A stretch of 64,000 nucleotides of DNA from Paenibacillus timonensis (GTDB taxonomy: Bacteria > Bacillota > Bacilli > Paenibacillales > Paenibacillaceae): contig NZ_WNZY01000019.1 of the NCBI RefSeq assembly GCF_009725205.1, positions 32,509 to 96,508 of the forward strand, given 5' to 3'. The notes under the pieces are model-generated. The model had not been told where the DNA came from, did no database searches, and saw only the letters and a list, made by a program, of their open reading frames with translations. The translations under genes and the position numbers were made by a program. Below, in pieces: positions 49,343 through 57,966 of the stretch (the stretch's first letter is position 1; every line of letters begins with the position of its first letter).

Positions 49343-50521
49343 TTAAGCGTTTCGAGCGGCAGCCGCTGTACAAAAACGCTCCAGCGCCTCCTGAAGCAAT
49401 GAACGCGGACAAGCAAGATTGATTCGCAGGAACCCTTCGCCGTTCTGACCGTAAACGGAGCCTTCGGTGAAGGCGATTTTGGCTTCCTTATACATCATTT
49501 GCTTAATTTGAGCTTTGTCCCAACCCAAAGCCCGGCAATCTACCCATAGCAAGTAGGTGCCTTCCGAGAGGATTGGGGCCGCGGCTGGCAGGTGCGTCGC
49601 AAGATAAGCGATCGCGAAGTCACGGTTTGCGCGGATATAGTCCAAGACGGCATCCAGCCAATCCTCGCTTTGCGTGTACGCGGCGATGGTGGCAGAAGGG
49701 CCGAAATAGTTCAGCGATCCAATAGCCAGCGTTTTGATGCGCTCCGCAAAAGATTTGCGGATGGCTACATTTGAAATTAGGGTATAAGCCGTAGACAGAC
49801 CGGGAATGTTGAACGTCTTGGAAGGGGCCGCGCAGGTGATCGTGATGCCGGCGTGAGCTTCGGAGAGCGAAGCAAACGGCACATGGCGGTGATCCGCGAA
49901 GACCAAGTCGCCATGTATTTCGTCGGAGACGACCTTCACGTCATATTTCAAGCATAACTCGCCGAGCCGTTCCAATTCCTCCCGGGTCCAGACCCGGCCA
50001 CCGGGATTATGGGGGCTGCATAGCAGCATCAGCTTGGCACCGCTCTGCATTAGCGACTCCAACTGAACGTAATCCATCCGATAATGCCCATTTTCAAGAA
50101 TCAGCGGATTCTCGGCGATCTCGCGTCCGTTATTGCGAATCACATCATAGAACGGATTATACACCGGGGATTGCAGGATCACCTGATCCCCCGGTTCGGT
50201 TAACACTTGAACGGCTACGCCAAGCGCAGGTACGACGCCCGGAGTGTCGGTCAACCAGGACGCATCAACCTTCCATCCATGTCGGCGTTCCATCCAGCCT
50301 GTGATGGCATCGAGGTATTCTTTAGGCCGGCTCGTGTAGCCGTAGATACCATGCTTGGCCCGTTCAGTGACTGCTTCGACAATGGCCGGGGCGCATCGAA
50401 AGTCCATGTCGGCCACCCACAAAGGCAGTACATCGGGATCGCCGAACAGCTCTCGTCCAAGATCCCATTTCTCGGAGTAGGTTCCTCGCCGCGGCAATCG
50501 TTCATCGAAATGATACGTCAT
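49343..50521 (-). CDS. PatB/MalY family C-S lyase (cystathionine beta-lyase-like)
   Basis: A 392-residue PLP-dependent enzyme of the aminotransferase class I/II fold. Typical MalY/PatB motifs: LPLWVADMDFRCAPAIVEAV, HGIYGYTSRP, LQSPVYNPFYDVIRNNGR, LLCSPHNPGGRVWTREEL, VSDEIHGDLVF, and the PLP-lysine motif APSKTFNIPGL; the C-terminal substrate Arg is in FLRINLACPRSLL. It cleaves C-S bonds of cystathionine or cysteine S-conjugates, giving pyruvate, ammonia and a thiol. It is the last gene of a likely three-gene run with carbonic anhydrase and an iron-sulfur protein. Confidence 0.93.
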   Translation of the reverse strand: MTYHFDERLPRRGTYSEKWDLGRELFGDPDVLPLWVADMDFRCAPAIVEAVTERAKHGIYGYTSRPKEYLDAITGWMERRHGWKVDASWLTDTPGVVPALGVAVQVLTEPGDQVILQSPVYNPFYDVIRNNGREIAENPLILENGHYRMDYVQLESLMQSGAKLMLLCSPHNPGGRVWTREELERLGELCLKYDVKVVSDEIHGDLVFADHRHVPFASLSEAHAGITITCAAPSKTFNIPGLSTAYTLISNVAIRKSFAERIKTLAIGSLNYFGPSATIAAYTQSEDWLDAVLDYIRANRDFAIAYLATHLPAAAPILSEGTYLLWVDCRALGWDKAQIKQMMYKEAKIAFTEGSVYGQNGEGFLRINLACPRSLLQEALERFCTAAAARNA

Positions 50522-50573
50522 CTTGTTGCTTCATCCTTTCCCAATGCAGGCGCTACACGCTGTTCTTGTTATT

Positions 50574-51146
50574 TTACTTCGGATGCGGCTGGTATCCGTC
50601 AATCACGAGTTCCAGTTCGCCCGTCGTGGAATTAATCAACATCCCGTGAACAGGGATATCGGCAGGGAGCAAGGGATGTTTCTTGACGATATTTACCGTC
50701 TGGATGACACCTTCCTTCTCGTTATCGAAACCGCGCAACCATTTATTCAACTTGATGCCGGAGTTCTCCAACGTGTTCAGCGTGTCGTCGCTGATTCCCC
50801 GCTCTCGCATGGATCCGATCATCCGGTCCGAATTCAGCGCGGCCATCCCGCAGCCGGTGTGACCGACGATGAACACCTCTTGCGCATGAAGCTCGTAAAT
50901 CGCGACGAGCAGACTGCGCATGACGCTGCCGAAAGGTTGGGAAATCACCGCGCCGGCGTTCTTGATCAGCTTCACGTCGCCGTTACGCAAATTCATCGCT
51001 TTAGGGAGAAGCTCTGTAAGCCGAGTATCCATACAGGTAACAATAGCCATCTTCTTCTCGGGAAATTTATCCGTCACATATTTCTCGTATTCCTTATCTT
51101 CCACGAACTTGCGGTTGAAATCCAAAATAGATTGCAGCTGATTCAT
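50574..51146 (-). CDS. Beta-class carbonic anhydrase
   Basis: A 190-residue zinc enzyme. Zn ligands and the catalytic dyad are in CMDTRLTELLPKAM (C-x-D-x-R) and IVGHTGCGMAALNS (H-x-x-C). This size and the N-terminus ILDFNRKFVEDKEYEKY match the short beta-carbonic anhydrases of Bacillales (YtiB type). It interconverts CO2 and bicarbonate in the cytosol. It begins 41 bases after the yqkB-like gene, with AAGGAGG upstream, and precedes the PatB-like gene. Confidence 0.94.
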   Translation of the reverse strand: MNQLQSILDFNRKFVEDKEYEKYVTDKFPEKKMAIVTCMDTRLTELLPKAMNLRNGDVKLIKNAGAVISQPFGSVMRSLLVAIYELHAQEVFIVGHTGCGMAALNSDRMIGSMRERGISDDTLNTLENSGIKLNKWLRGFDNEKEGVIQTVNIVKKHPLLPADIPVHGMLINSTTGELELVIDGYQPHPK

Positions 51147-51187
51147 TTGACCTGCCTCCTTAGGTTTGGGTTGTGGACACCGGCGAA

Positions 51188-51511
51188 TTACCGGCAGTCA
51201 ATCAAAGGGATGTTCGATTTGTAAAATTGCGAGGGTCCGTCTAATCGGAACGTACCGGTGTTTTCTTCCCCCTTCAGGGTAAGCTCTTCTTCGAAAAATA
51301 TCGCCTGCATCTTATCGATCCAGAACGGGTAAACCTCATTCTCCATCGGAATGTCGTAAGCGCCGGGCTCGGACACGATGTGGAGCACCGGAACCCCGCT
51401 CATTCCGCAGCCGCAGTTTTCCGTATCATACACAAGGCGGAGTAGGCCGGACTTCGTGCCGAGCTTGTCGGCAATGAGTTTATCAGCCGTCGGGTTTAAT
51501 GATATTTTCAT
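51188..51511 (-). CDS. HesB/YqkB-like iron-sulfur cluster biosynthesis family protein
   Basis: A 107-residue protein of the HesB-like domain family: MKISLNPTADKLIADKLG, LLRLVYDTENCGCGMSGVPVLHIV with a C-x-C pair, then YPFWIDKMQAIFFEEELTL and a C-terminal Cys (PLIDC). It resembles B. subtilis YqkB. The family binds or transfers Fe-S clusters, but this branch is poorly characterised. It is the first gene of the carbonic anhydrase run and is divergent from the M32 carboxypeptidase. Confidence 0.88.
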   Translation of the reverse strand: MKISLNPTADKLIADKLGTKSGLLRLVYDTENCGCGMSGVPVLHIVSEPGAYDIPMENEVYPFWIDKMQAIFFEEELTLKGEENTGTFRLDGPSQFYKSNIPLIDCR

Positions 51512-51651
51512 AAGATGAAGACAGCTCCTTTACATGAAAATGAAATATTTCAAAATAAGGTGATTTCGCCCGCTTAAAATTTGATTATAAGGTTTGTTAA
51601 AAGTATCATCAAGAGTAGCAGTAAATTTCACCAGTAAAGGCGGGAGTTGTC

Positions 51652-53169
51652 ATGAAGCAGGAAACGGTTGAGAAATGGGAGCTCTTTCGAGAGCTTCTGC
51701 AAAAGATTCACGGGTACGGGGAAGCCGTTGCGCTGATGAATTGGGATTTGCGCACCGGCGCACCGCGGAAAGGCGCAGAGACCCGGGCCGCTACCATCGG
51801 TCTATTGTCCACGGAAGCTTTTAAACTGCAAACCTCAGCAGAAATGGGCGAATATTTGGCTTATTTGAATCAACCTTCCGTTCTGGATGAATTGGACGAT
51901 GTCAAACGTCGGATGGTGCTTGACGTGCAGGAGGAGTACGATCGAAGCGTTAAGATTCCTCCGCAGAAATTCCGGGAATATACCGAGTTGACCGCCCATG
52001 CCGAAACGATGTGGGAGGATTTCAAGGAAAATAGTGATTTCGCCGGCTTTGAACCTTACTTAACGCAAATTGTGGAGAAAACGCAGGAATTTATCGACTA
52101 CTGGGGTCCGAAGGCCACTCGTTATGATACATTGCTACATATGTATGAACCGGATCTAACGGTAGAGAAGCTCGACCAGGTATTCGGACAGCTGCGCGAC
52201 CGCCTGGTACCGCTGGTTGAAGCGGTGGCAGCGGCGAAGAACAAGCCGGAGGCGCCTTTCCTGGATCAGCTGTTCGATGCGGGACAACAGGCGAAGTTCA
52301 GCCGTTTCCTCCTGGAACAAATTGGCTACGACTTCGAAGCCGGGCGGATCGACGAGACCGTGCACCCGTTCCAAACGACGTTGAATCATGGCGATGTGCG
52401 GATCACAACCAATTACAAGCAGGATGATGTCGCCAGCGCCATCTTTAGCTCCTTACACGAAGGAGGACACGCATTATATGAGCAAAACGTTTCTCCAGAG
52501 CTAGCCGGTTCATCGCTTGGTCAAGGCACGTCGATGGGGATCCACGAGTCGCAGTCCCGCTTCTGGGAGAACTTTGTCGGGCGCAGCCTGCAGTTCTGGG
52601 AGCGATATTTCGGAGAACTACAGCAGCATTTCCCTGAACAGCTCAAAGACGTTACACCGGAGGCGTTCTTTCTCGGGATCAATCGCGTGGAGAACTCGTT
52701 CATCCGGATCGAAGCGGATGAACTGACTTATAATTTGCATATCATCATCCGTTATGAGATCGAGAAGATGCTGTTTAATGAAGCTTTGCCGGTCAGCGAG
52801 CTGCCTAAGGTATGGAACGAGAAGTATCGCGATTATCTCGGCTTGACGCCGCCGAATGACGGGCTCGGGGTGCTGCAGGACGTTCACTGGTCGGGCGGGC
52901 TATTTGGTTACTTCCCTTCCTATGCGTTAGGCAACATGTATGCGGCTCAGATCGCAAACACGCTTCGTAAGGAAATGCCGCAGTTCGAAGGATTCATTGC
53001 GGATGGCCACTTCCAGCCGATCAAGGAATGGCTGACCGACAACATCTACAAATACGGGAAGAGCCGGAAACCATCGGAAATCATCCTGGCAATCACCGGG
53101 GAAGAGCTGAACCCGGATTATCTCGCGGAATATCTGGAGCATAAATTCAAAAGCATTTACGGCATCTAG
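51652..53169 (+). CDS. M32 family carboxypeptidase
   Basis: A 505-residue zinc metallocarboxypeptidase (thermostable carboxypeptidase 1 type). The zinc motif H-E-x-x-H is LHEGGHALYEQ (H269-E270, H273), with the third ligand in GIHESQSRFWENFVGRS. Other family marks are MNWDLRTGAPRKGAETRA near the N-terminus and HFNPDY-equivalent regions. It removes C-terminal residues, except near Pro, from peptides in the cytosol. The start is supported by AGGCGGGAG. A terminator follows. Confidence 0.95.
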   Translation: MKQETVEKWELFRELLQKIHGYGEAVALMNWDLRTGAPRKGAETRAATIGLLSTEAFKLQTSAEMGEYLAYLNQPSVLDELDDVKRRMVLDVQEEYDRSVKIPPQKFREYTELTAHAETMWEDFKENSDFAGFEPYLTQIVEKTQEFIDYWGPKATRYDTLLHMYEPDLTVEKLDQVFGQLRDRLVPLVEAVAAAKNKPEAPFLDQLFDAGQQAKFSRFLLEQIGYDFEAGRIDETVHPFQTTLNHGDVRITTNYKQDDVASAIFSSLHEGGHALYEQNVSPELAGSSLGQGTSMGIHESQSRFWENFVGRSLQFWERYFGELQQHFPEQLKDVTPEAFFLGINRVENSFIRIEADELTYNLHIIIRYEIEKMLFNEALPVSELPKVWNEKYRDYLGLTPPNDGLGVLQDVHWSGGLFGYFPSYALGNMYAAQIANTLRKEMPQFEGFIADGHFQPIKEWLTDNIYKYGKSRKPSEIILAITGEELNPDYLAEYLEHKFKSIYGI

Positions 53170-53184
53170 CCGTCATCCTTTTCG

Positions 53185-53229
53185 AGGCTGTCCTTAAGGC
53201 GGAATCATCCGCCCGGGACAGCCTTTTTT
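53185..53229 (+). terminator. Terminator after carboxypeptidase gene
   Basis: AGGCTGTCC (53185-53193) pairs with GGACAGCCT (53216-53224), around an inner GGCGGAATCATCCGCC hairpin; six T residues follow. Confidence 0.92.
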
Positions 53230-53257
53230 GTGCTCTTAACCTTTTGCTGGGCCATCG

Positions 53258-53300
53258 CATACTATTTAGTATGTTCTGGTCAACCGCTAGAAATCGGTTG
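53258..53300 (+). promoter_or_regulatory. Palindrome and hairpin upstream of NMT1-type transporter
   Basis: CATACTA-TT-TAGTATG (53258-53273) is a perfect inverted repeat, a candidate operator. It is followed by CAACCG-ctagaaat-CGGTTG (53281-53300), a possible RNA hairpin, before the ribosome site of the binding-protein gene. No known riboswitch motif was recognised. Confidence 0.5.
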
Positions 53301-53336
53301 GCTATGAAACTCCATGAAGAAGGAGAGGTGAACGGC

Positions 53337-54338
53337 ATGAACAACGCTCGTAAGGTGTTATGGCTCGCGCTCATCGTTCTCCTGACAGCAGCCCTAAGCG
53401 GTTGCGGAGGAAGCGGCCAAACCCAAAAAGTGAAAATCGGGGAAGTCACCCGTTCCGTATTTTACGCCCCTCAATATGTCGCATTGGAAAAGGGCTTTTT
53501 CAAAGAGGAAGGACTTGACGTAGAGCTGCAGACGACAGCGGGTGGCGACAAAACGATGACGGCGTTGCTGTCGGGAGCGATCGACGTGGCGCTGGTTGGA
53601 GCGGAAACTTCGATCTACGTGTATCAGCAAGGCTCGGAGGATCCGGTGATTAATTTTGCTCAATTGACGCAAACCGACGGGACCTTCCTGGTTGCCCGAG
53701 ACTCCGGAGCATTCGATTGGGAGAAGCTGAAGGGCAGCGTCTTCCTTGGTCAGCGGAAAGGCGGCATGCCGCAAATGGCAGGAGAGTTCACCCTGCGCAA
53801 ACACGGGATTGATCCGCACCAGGATCTAGAGCTGATTCAGAATGTGGATTTCGCCAACATCACAGCGGCATTCGTCTCGGGAACGGGACAGTTCGTCCAG
53901 TTGTTCGAACCGCAAGCATCTATTGTTGAGAAGGAAGGGAAAGGCCACGTCGTCGCTTCCTTTGGTACGGAGAGCGGAAGGCTGCCTTACACGGTATTCA
54001 TGACCAAACAGAGCTATATGAACGATCGCCCGGAAGTCGTTCAGAAGTTTACGAACGCGGTCCATAAAGCCCAGCTTTGGGTCCAGTCTCACACGCCGGA
54101 GGAAATCGCAGAAACCGTCGCTCCTTATTTTAAAGATACGGATATGGATATCTTGATTAGTTCGATCAAGCGTTATCAGGAGCAAGGAAGTTATGCCGAA
54201 ACGCCGGCGTTGGCAGAGGATTCGTGGAATAACCTGCTTGACGTGATGGAAAGCGCTGGAGAGCTGAATGAACGGGTTGATGTAGGTGAGTTGGTCAATA
54301 ACAGCTTCGCCGATAAAGCCGTGAACTCAGTTAAGTAA
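53337..54338 (+). CDS. ABC transporter solute-binding lipoprotein (NMT1/SsuA-like)
   Basis: 333 residues from ATG 53337 (MNNARKVLWLALIVLLTAALSGC) with AAGGAGAGGTG upstream; the longer upstream frame is not needed. Lipobox LSGC. The mature part follows the nitrate/sulfonate/thiamine-precursor binding family (VKIGEVTRSVFYAPQYVALEKGFFKEEGLDVELQTTAGGDKTMTALLSGAIDVALVG). It is the first gene of a binding protein-ATPase-permease operon. The substrate could be a sulfonate, a pyrimidine precursor or a similar small compound and cannot be told here. Confidence 0.93.
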   Translation: MNNARKVLWLALIVLLTAALSGCGGSGQTQKVKIGEVTRSVFYAPQYVALEKGFFKEEGLDVELQTTAGGDKTMTALLSGAIDVALVGAETSIYVYQQGSEDPVINFAQLTQTDGTFLVARDSGAFDWEKLKGSVFLGQRKGGMPQMAGEFTLRKHGIDPHQDLELIQNVDFANITAAFVSGTGQFVQLFEPQASIVEKEGKGHVVASFGTESGRLPYTVFMTKQSYMNDRPEVVQKFTNAVHKAQLWVQSHTPEEIAETVAPYFKDTDMDILISSIKRYQEQGSYAETPALAEDSWNNLLDVMESAGELNERVDVGELVNNSFADKAVNSVK

Positions 54339-54370
54339 TTGACTATAACGGAAAAGGAGCGTGAGCGCTT

Positions 54371-55150
54371 TTGCCTTCTGTCGTGGAACTGAAACACCTG
54401 GATCTAGTCTATGTGACGGACCGGGAGGCCGTCCTCGCTTTGCAAGGGATGAATTTAACGGTGGAGCCGGGTGAATTCATTAGTCTGGTTGGTCCCAGCG
54501 GTTGTGGAAAGACCACGCTTCTCTCCGTCATGGCAGGTCTACTCTCTCCCACCCGGGGGGAGGTGTTGCTGCACGGCAAATCGGTGGCGGGGCCTACCCC
54601 TCAGGTCGGTTATATGCTGCAGCAAGATTATTTGTTCCCGTGGCGGACCATTCTGAGTAATAGCGTGCTGGGGCTTGAGCTGACGGGACGGTTAACGCCG
54701 GAAAGCACCGAAAAAGCCCGGAACTTGCTCGCTGAAATGGGCCTTGGCGATACGGCAAACCTATATCCTCACCAGCTGTCGGGCGGAATGCGTCAACGGG
54801 TCGCCCTCGTGCGAACGCTAGCGACCGATCCCGAGCTCCTGCTACTGGATGAACCATTTTCGGCGCTTGATTATCAGACGAAACTGCAACTGGAGGATTT
54901 AGTGTGGGGGACTCTGAAGCAACGCAAGAAAACGGGCGTCCTGGTGACTCACGATTTATCCGAAGCGATCGCGGTCAGCGACCGGGTTATCGTTCTGGCT
55001 CCGAGACCCGGCCGGATCCGCAGCATGTACGAAATTCCGGAGCAGATCCGGAACGCGCAGCCGTTTTATGCCCGGGAAGCCGAAGGCTTCAACGAACTGT
55101 TCCATGAAATCTGGCGGGATCTCGAAACGTCGGAAAGGGAGGAGGGATAG
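54371..55150 (+). CDS. ABC transporter ATP-binding protein (SsuB/TauB-like)
   Basis: A 259-residue ATPase starting at a TTG at 54371 (MPSVVELKHLDLVYVTDREAVLAL) with AAAGGAG upstream. Motifs: GPSGCGKTT, Q-loop MLQQDYLFPWRTI, signature LSGGMRQRVALVRTL, Walker B LLLLDEPFSALD, H-loop VTHDLSEAIAVSDRV. The order and subtype are those of nitrate/sulfonate/taurine importers. It energises the permease that follows after 3 bases. Confidence 0.95.
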   Translation: MPSVVELKHLDLVYVTDREAVLALQGMNLTVEPGEFISLVGPSGCGKTTLLSVMAGLLSPTRGEVLLHGKSVAGPTPQVGYMLQQDYLFPWRTILSNSVLGLELTGRLTPESTEKARNLLAEMGLGDTANLYPHQLSGGMRQRVALVRTLATDPELLLLDEPFSALDYQTKLQLEDLVWGTLKQRKKTGVLVTHDLSEAIAVSDRVIVLAPRPGRIRSMYEIPEQIRNAQPFYAREAEGFNELFHEIWRDLETSEREEG

Positions 55151-55153
55151 CCC

Positions 55154-55999
55154 TTGGCACAGCCCGTAACCAAACCGGACGCCAATCAGCAGGCCAATCA
55201 GGAGGCCTGGCTACAGGAGAAATGGCATCTGTACCGCAAACGCAAACGACGAATAAGTAACTATGTGGTGAGCGTTCAGGCGCTGATCCTCGTGTTATTC
55301 ATCGGATGTTGGGAGCTCGCAGGCCGGATGCGATGGATTGATGTGCTCATCTTTAGTTACCCGTCCAAGGTTGGCCGGCAAATTGTCAAAGATGCGGTCA
55401 GCGGCGAGTTGTGGCCACATTTAGCAATGACGGTGGGCGAAACGGCGGTAGGTTTCCTGCTGGGGACGCTGATCGGTACCTTGCTGGCGGTCCTTATCTG
55501 GTGGTCCCCGTTTCTATCCCGCGTACTGGACCCTTTCATGGTCGTGTTCAACAGTATGCCAAAGGTGGCGCTTGGCCCGATCTTTATCGTATTGTTTGGC
55601 GCCGGCTTCACGGCTATTGTCGTAACGACGTTGTCAATTACAGTCATCGTAACGACGCTGGTTGTGTTTAACAGCTTCAATGAAGTGGACGCCAACCTGA
55701 TCAAGGTGATCCGCACGTTTGGTGGATCGCGGCGTGACGTGTTTCTAAAGGCTATCCTGCCCGCATCGTTCCCGACCATCGTATCCACGCTGAAGGTGAA
55801 CGTGGGCATGGCCTGGGTTGGTGTCATCGTTGGGGAATTCCTTGTGGCCAAAATCGGGCTTGGATACTTGATCGTTTACGGGTTTCAGGTGTTTAACTTT
55901 ACCTTGGTGCTGTCAAGCCTTGTCATCATTGCAGTCGTGGCGACGGGGATGTACCAGCTGGTTGTCTATATCGAACGAAAGTTAGTGCGGGAGCGGTAA
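55154..55999 (+). CDS. ABC transporter permease (SsuC-like)
   Basis: A 281-residue membrane protein from a TTG at 55154, 3 bases after the ATPase gene, with GGAGGG in its end. The N-terminal 40 residues are hydrophilic and Gln/Lys/Arg-rich (TKPDANQQANQEAWLQEKWHL). Six spans follow, and the EAA-type loop is VIRTFGGSRRDVFLKAILPASFPTIVS. It completes the importer. Confidence 0.94.
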   Translation: MAQPVTKPDANQQANQEAWLQEKWHLYRKRKRRISNYVVSVQALILVLFIGCWELAGRMRWIDVLIFSYPSKVGRQIVKDAVSGELWPHLAMTVGETAVGFLLGTLIGTLLAVLIWWSPFLSRVLDPFMVVFNSMPKVALGPIFIVLFGAGFTAIVVTTLSITVIVTTLVVFNSFNEVDANLIKVIRTFGGSRRDVFLKAILPASFPTIVSTLKVNVGMAWVGVIVGEFLVAKIGLGYLIVYGFQVFNFTLVLSSLVIIAVVATGMYQLVVYIERKLVRER

Positions 56000-56013
56000 C
56001 GCTCCCCTTTTTT
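55989..56013 (+). terminator. Terminator of SsuABC-type operon
   Basis: GGGAGCG (55989-55995) pairs with CGCTCCC (56000-56006), loop GTAA, followed by six T residues; it overlaps the permease stop codon. Confidence 0.88.
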
Positions 56014-56208
56014 GCGTGGGCCTGGAGGTTGGTAGTTCAGCCGCTTTGCGTCATGATCCCGCCTAATCAGATCATCGAGTTAAAGAAAGATCAAGCCAAG
56101 CCCTAGGTCAGATCGCAAAGTGCTGAATATCAAAATGGCATTGTATGGAAGCGTGAAATCAAGTAGGATATTTTCATAGAGCGGTTTCGACAAAAAGGAT
56201 GGGTTTTC

Positions 56209-57204
56209 ATGGGATTTCGAGTGATCAAAACAGCGATAGCCACACTTATGGCGATCTTCATCGCGGATTTCGCCGGCGTGGCAGGCGCCAATTCCGCGGG
56301 ACTGTTAGCTATTCTAGGAGTGGACGTCACGCGCAAGCGCAGCCTGGCTTCGATATCGGCGCGGTTTTTTGCTTCCATTCTCGGTTTGTTGCTGGCTTTT
56401 GGGGTCTTCTACTTCTTCGGCTTTCATATTTGGGTACTCGCCATTTATATACTAATCGCTTTTCCGTTGATCGCCCGTGCGGGCTTCAAAGAAGGGATCG
56501 TTACTAGCTCCGTCGTCGTGTTCCGCGTGTTCGGCGGTGCGGAGATTTCCTGGCACGTGCTCTTAACCCAGGTGGAGCTGCTAATCATCGGACTTGGTTC
56601 GGCGATGGTCGTCAATTTTCTGTACATGCCGAAGACGGAAGACAAGCTCCTGGGTACGCGGCGTGAGGTTGACGCTTTGTTTTCGCGTATCTTTCAGGAA
56701 ATCGGCGCAACGCTACGTGATCCTTATCGCTTATGGGATGGCAAAGAGTTGACGGAAGCCGCCCGACTTGTCGAGGAGGGGCATGCAATTGCCAAGCGGG
56801 CGGCGGAGAATCAGATGATCTCGCCTAATGAGGCCTGGATTGCGTATTTCTTCATGCGGAAAGAGCAATTAAGTCGGATCGAAGGTATGCTGGAGTTGAT
56901 AGCACAGGTGTATCAGCGCATGCCGCAAGGGGAATTTGCCGCAGTGCTGTTCGATCGGCTTAGCGTGGACGTCAATCAGGAGGAGTATACCGGGGTGACT
57001 GAGCAAATGCTGGCTGAGCTGGAGGAGGAGTTTAAAAAAATGGAGTTGCCCTCCACTCGCGAGGAATTCGAAATCCGTTCGGCCATCCTGCAGCTCTGCC
57101 GGGAACTTTCCTTATACCTGGCCGTTTCTAAAAAAAATAAAGCCCCCATTCCTCGAATGGCGGCGAACCAGGCACGGAAACGAAATCAGGCAACGATAAA
57201 ATAG
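56209..57204 (+). CDS. Aromatic acid exporter (ArAE/YqjA-like) family membrane protein
   Basis: A 331-residue protein. The N-terminal 140 residues hold four or more membrane spans (VIKTAIATLMAIFIADFAGVAGANSAGLLAILGVDVTRKRSLASI, the family's conserved loop; then ASILGLLLAFGVFYFFGFHIWVLAIYILIAFPLI). The rest is a cytoplasmic helical domain (DKLLGTRREVDALFSRIFQEIGATLRDPYRLW ...). It matches the ArAE_1 (DUF939) family of Bacillales. The function is presumed efflux. AAGGATGG lies upstream of the ATG. It is upstream of cotE and has no obvious link to it. Confidence 0.88.
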   Translation: MGFRVIKTAIATLMAIFIADFAGVAGANSAGLLAILGVDVTRKRSLASISARFFASILGLLLAFGVFYFFGFHIWVLAIYILIAFPLIARAGFKEGIVTSSVVVFRVFGGAEISWHVLLTQVELLIIGLGSAMVVNFLYMPKTEDKLLGTRREVDALFSRIFQEIGATLRDPYRLWDGKELTEAARLVEEGHAIAKRAAENQMISPNEAWIAYFFMRKEQLSRIEGMLELIAQVYQRMPQGEFAAVLFDRLSVDVNQEEYTGVTEQMLAELEEEFKKMELPSTREEFEIRSAILQLCRELSLYLAVSKKNKAPIPRMAANQARKRNQATIK

Positions 57205-57207
57205 TTG

Positions 57208-57236
57208 TCACCCTAGACGAATGTCCTGCATACACT
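57208..57236 (+). promoter_or_regulatory. Sigma-E-like promoter of cotE
   Basis: CATACACT at 57229-57236 fits the sigma-E -10 consensus (CATACAHT) exactly. TCACCCT at 57208-57214 is a partial match to the -35 at a spacing of 14. It lies 32 bases before the CotE start, as expected for a mother-cell coat gene. Confidence 0.6.
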
Positions 57237-57268
57237 TTTATTGAATGATGTATGGAGGAGGTTCTAAC

Positions 57269-57814
57269 ATGTCATTGAAATATCAAAGTAGAGAGATCAT
57301 CACGAAAGCGATCTGCGGAAAAGGTCGTAAGTTCTCTACCGTAACACATACCGTGACTCCCCCTCATAAACCGTCGAGCATCCTGGGGGCCTGGATCATC
57401 AACCACCAGTACGAAGCGGTCGCTGCGGGAGACGGAATTGAAGTTATTGGTACTTACGATATTAACATCTGGTATTCGTACGACAAGAACTCGCAGACCG
57501 AGGTCGCCAAAGAAACGGTATCTTACGTTGAGAATGTCCCGCTGAGCTACTTGGATTCCAGACACCGTTCGTCGACGGTAGAAGTATCCGCAGAAGCCAC
57601 ACAGGAACCTAGTACCGTCGAAGCCACCGTCTCGGGTGACGGGCGCGTATCCATTCGGGTGGAACGCGAATTCGCGGTAGAATTGGTTGCCGAAACGAAG
57701 TTGAATGTCCTTGTGGTGCCAAACAGCGGCATCGAAGATAAGGATTACGATTTTGGCTCCGAGCTCGGCGATTATGAAGATTTGGATCCGGATCTCCTCG
57801 ACGACGAACTGTGA
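57269..57814 (+). CDS. cotE: Outer spore coat morphogenetic protein CotE
   Basis: 181 residues from ATG 57269 (MSLKYQSREIITKAICGKGRKFS) with a strong GGAGGAGG site. The N-terminal block ITKAICGKGRKFSTVTHTVTPPHKPSSILGAWIINHQYEA is diagnostic of CotE, as are EVIGTYDINIWYSY and the very acidic C-terminus (DKDYDFGSELGDYEDLDPDLLDDEL). CotE assembles the outer coat on the forespore surface in the mother cell. Its position upstream of mutS-mutL matches Bacillales synteny. It marks the host as an endospore former. Confidence 0.96.
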   Translation: MSLKYQSREIITKAICGKGRKFSTVTHTVTPPHKPSSILGAWIINHQYEAVAAGDGIEVIGTYDINIWYSYDKNSQTEVAKETVSYVENVPLSYLDSRHRSSTVEVSAEATQEPSTVEATVSGDGRVSIRVEREFAVELVAETKLNVLVVPNSGIEDKDYDFGSELGDYEDLDPDLLDDEL

Positions 57815-57898
57815 TTCGTGTTGGAAGCAAGAAGGCAGATGGGTAAGCACCAAAGGTTTCAGGCTACACTGTAGCATATGCGGCAGGGGCGTCGTCGA

Positions 57899-57920
57899 AG
57901 AGGGCGGCTGCCCTCTTTTT
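57899..57920 (+). terminator. Terminator after cotE
   Basis: AGAGGGC (57899-57905) and GCCCTCT (57910-57916) with a GGCT loop, followed by five T residues. Confidence 0.88.
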
Positions 57921-57966
57921 GTTTTTATTTTTCGAATCACTTCCAAATCAGACGGGGGATGAATCG

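Noticed and set aside
53230..53336. TPP or other known riboswitch before the NMT1-type transporter
   Set aside because: No CUGAGA-type or other familiar aptamer motif is visible; only a palindrome and a simple hairpin.
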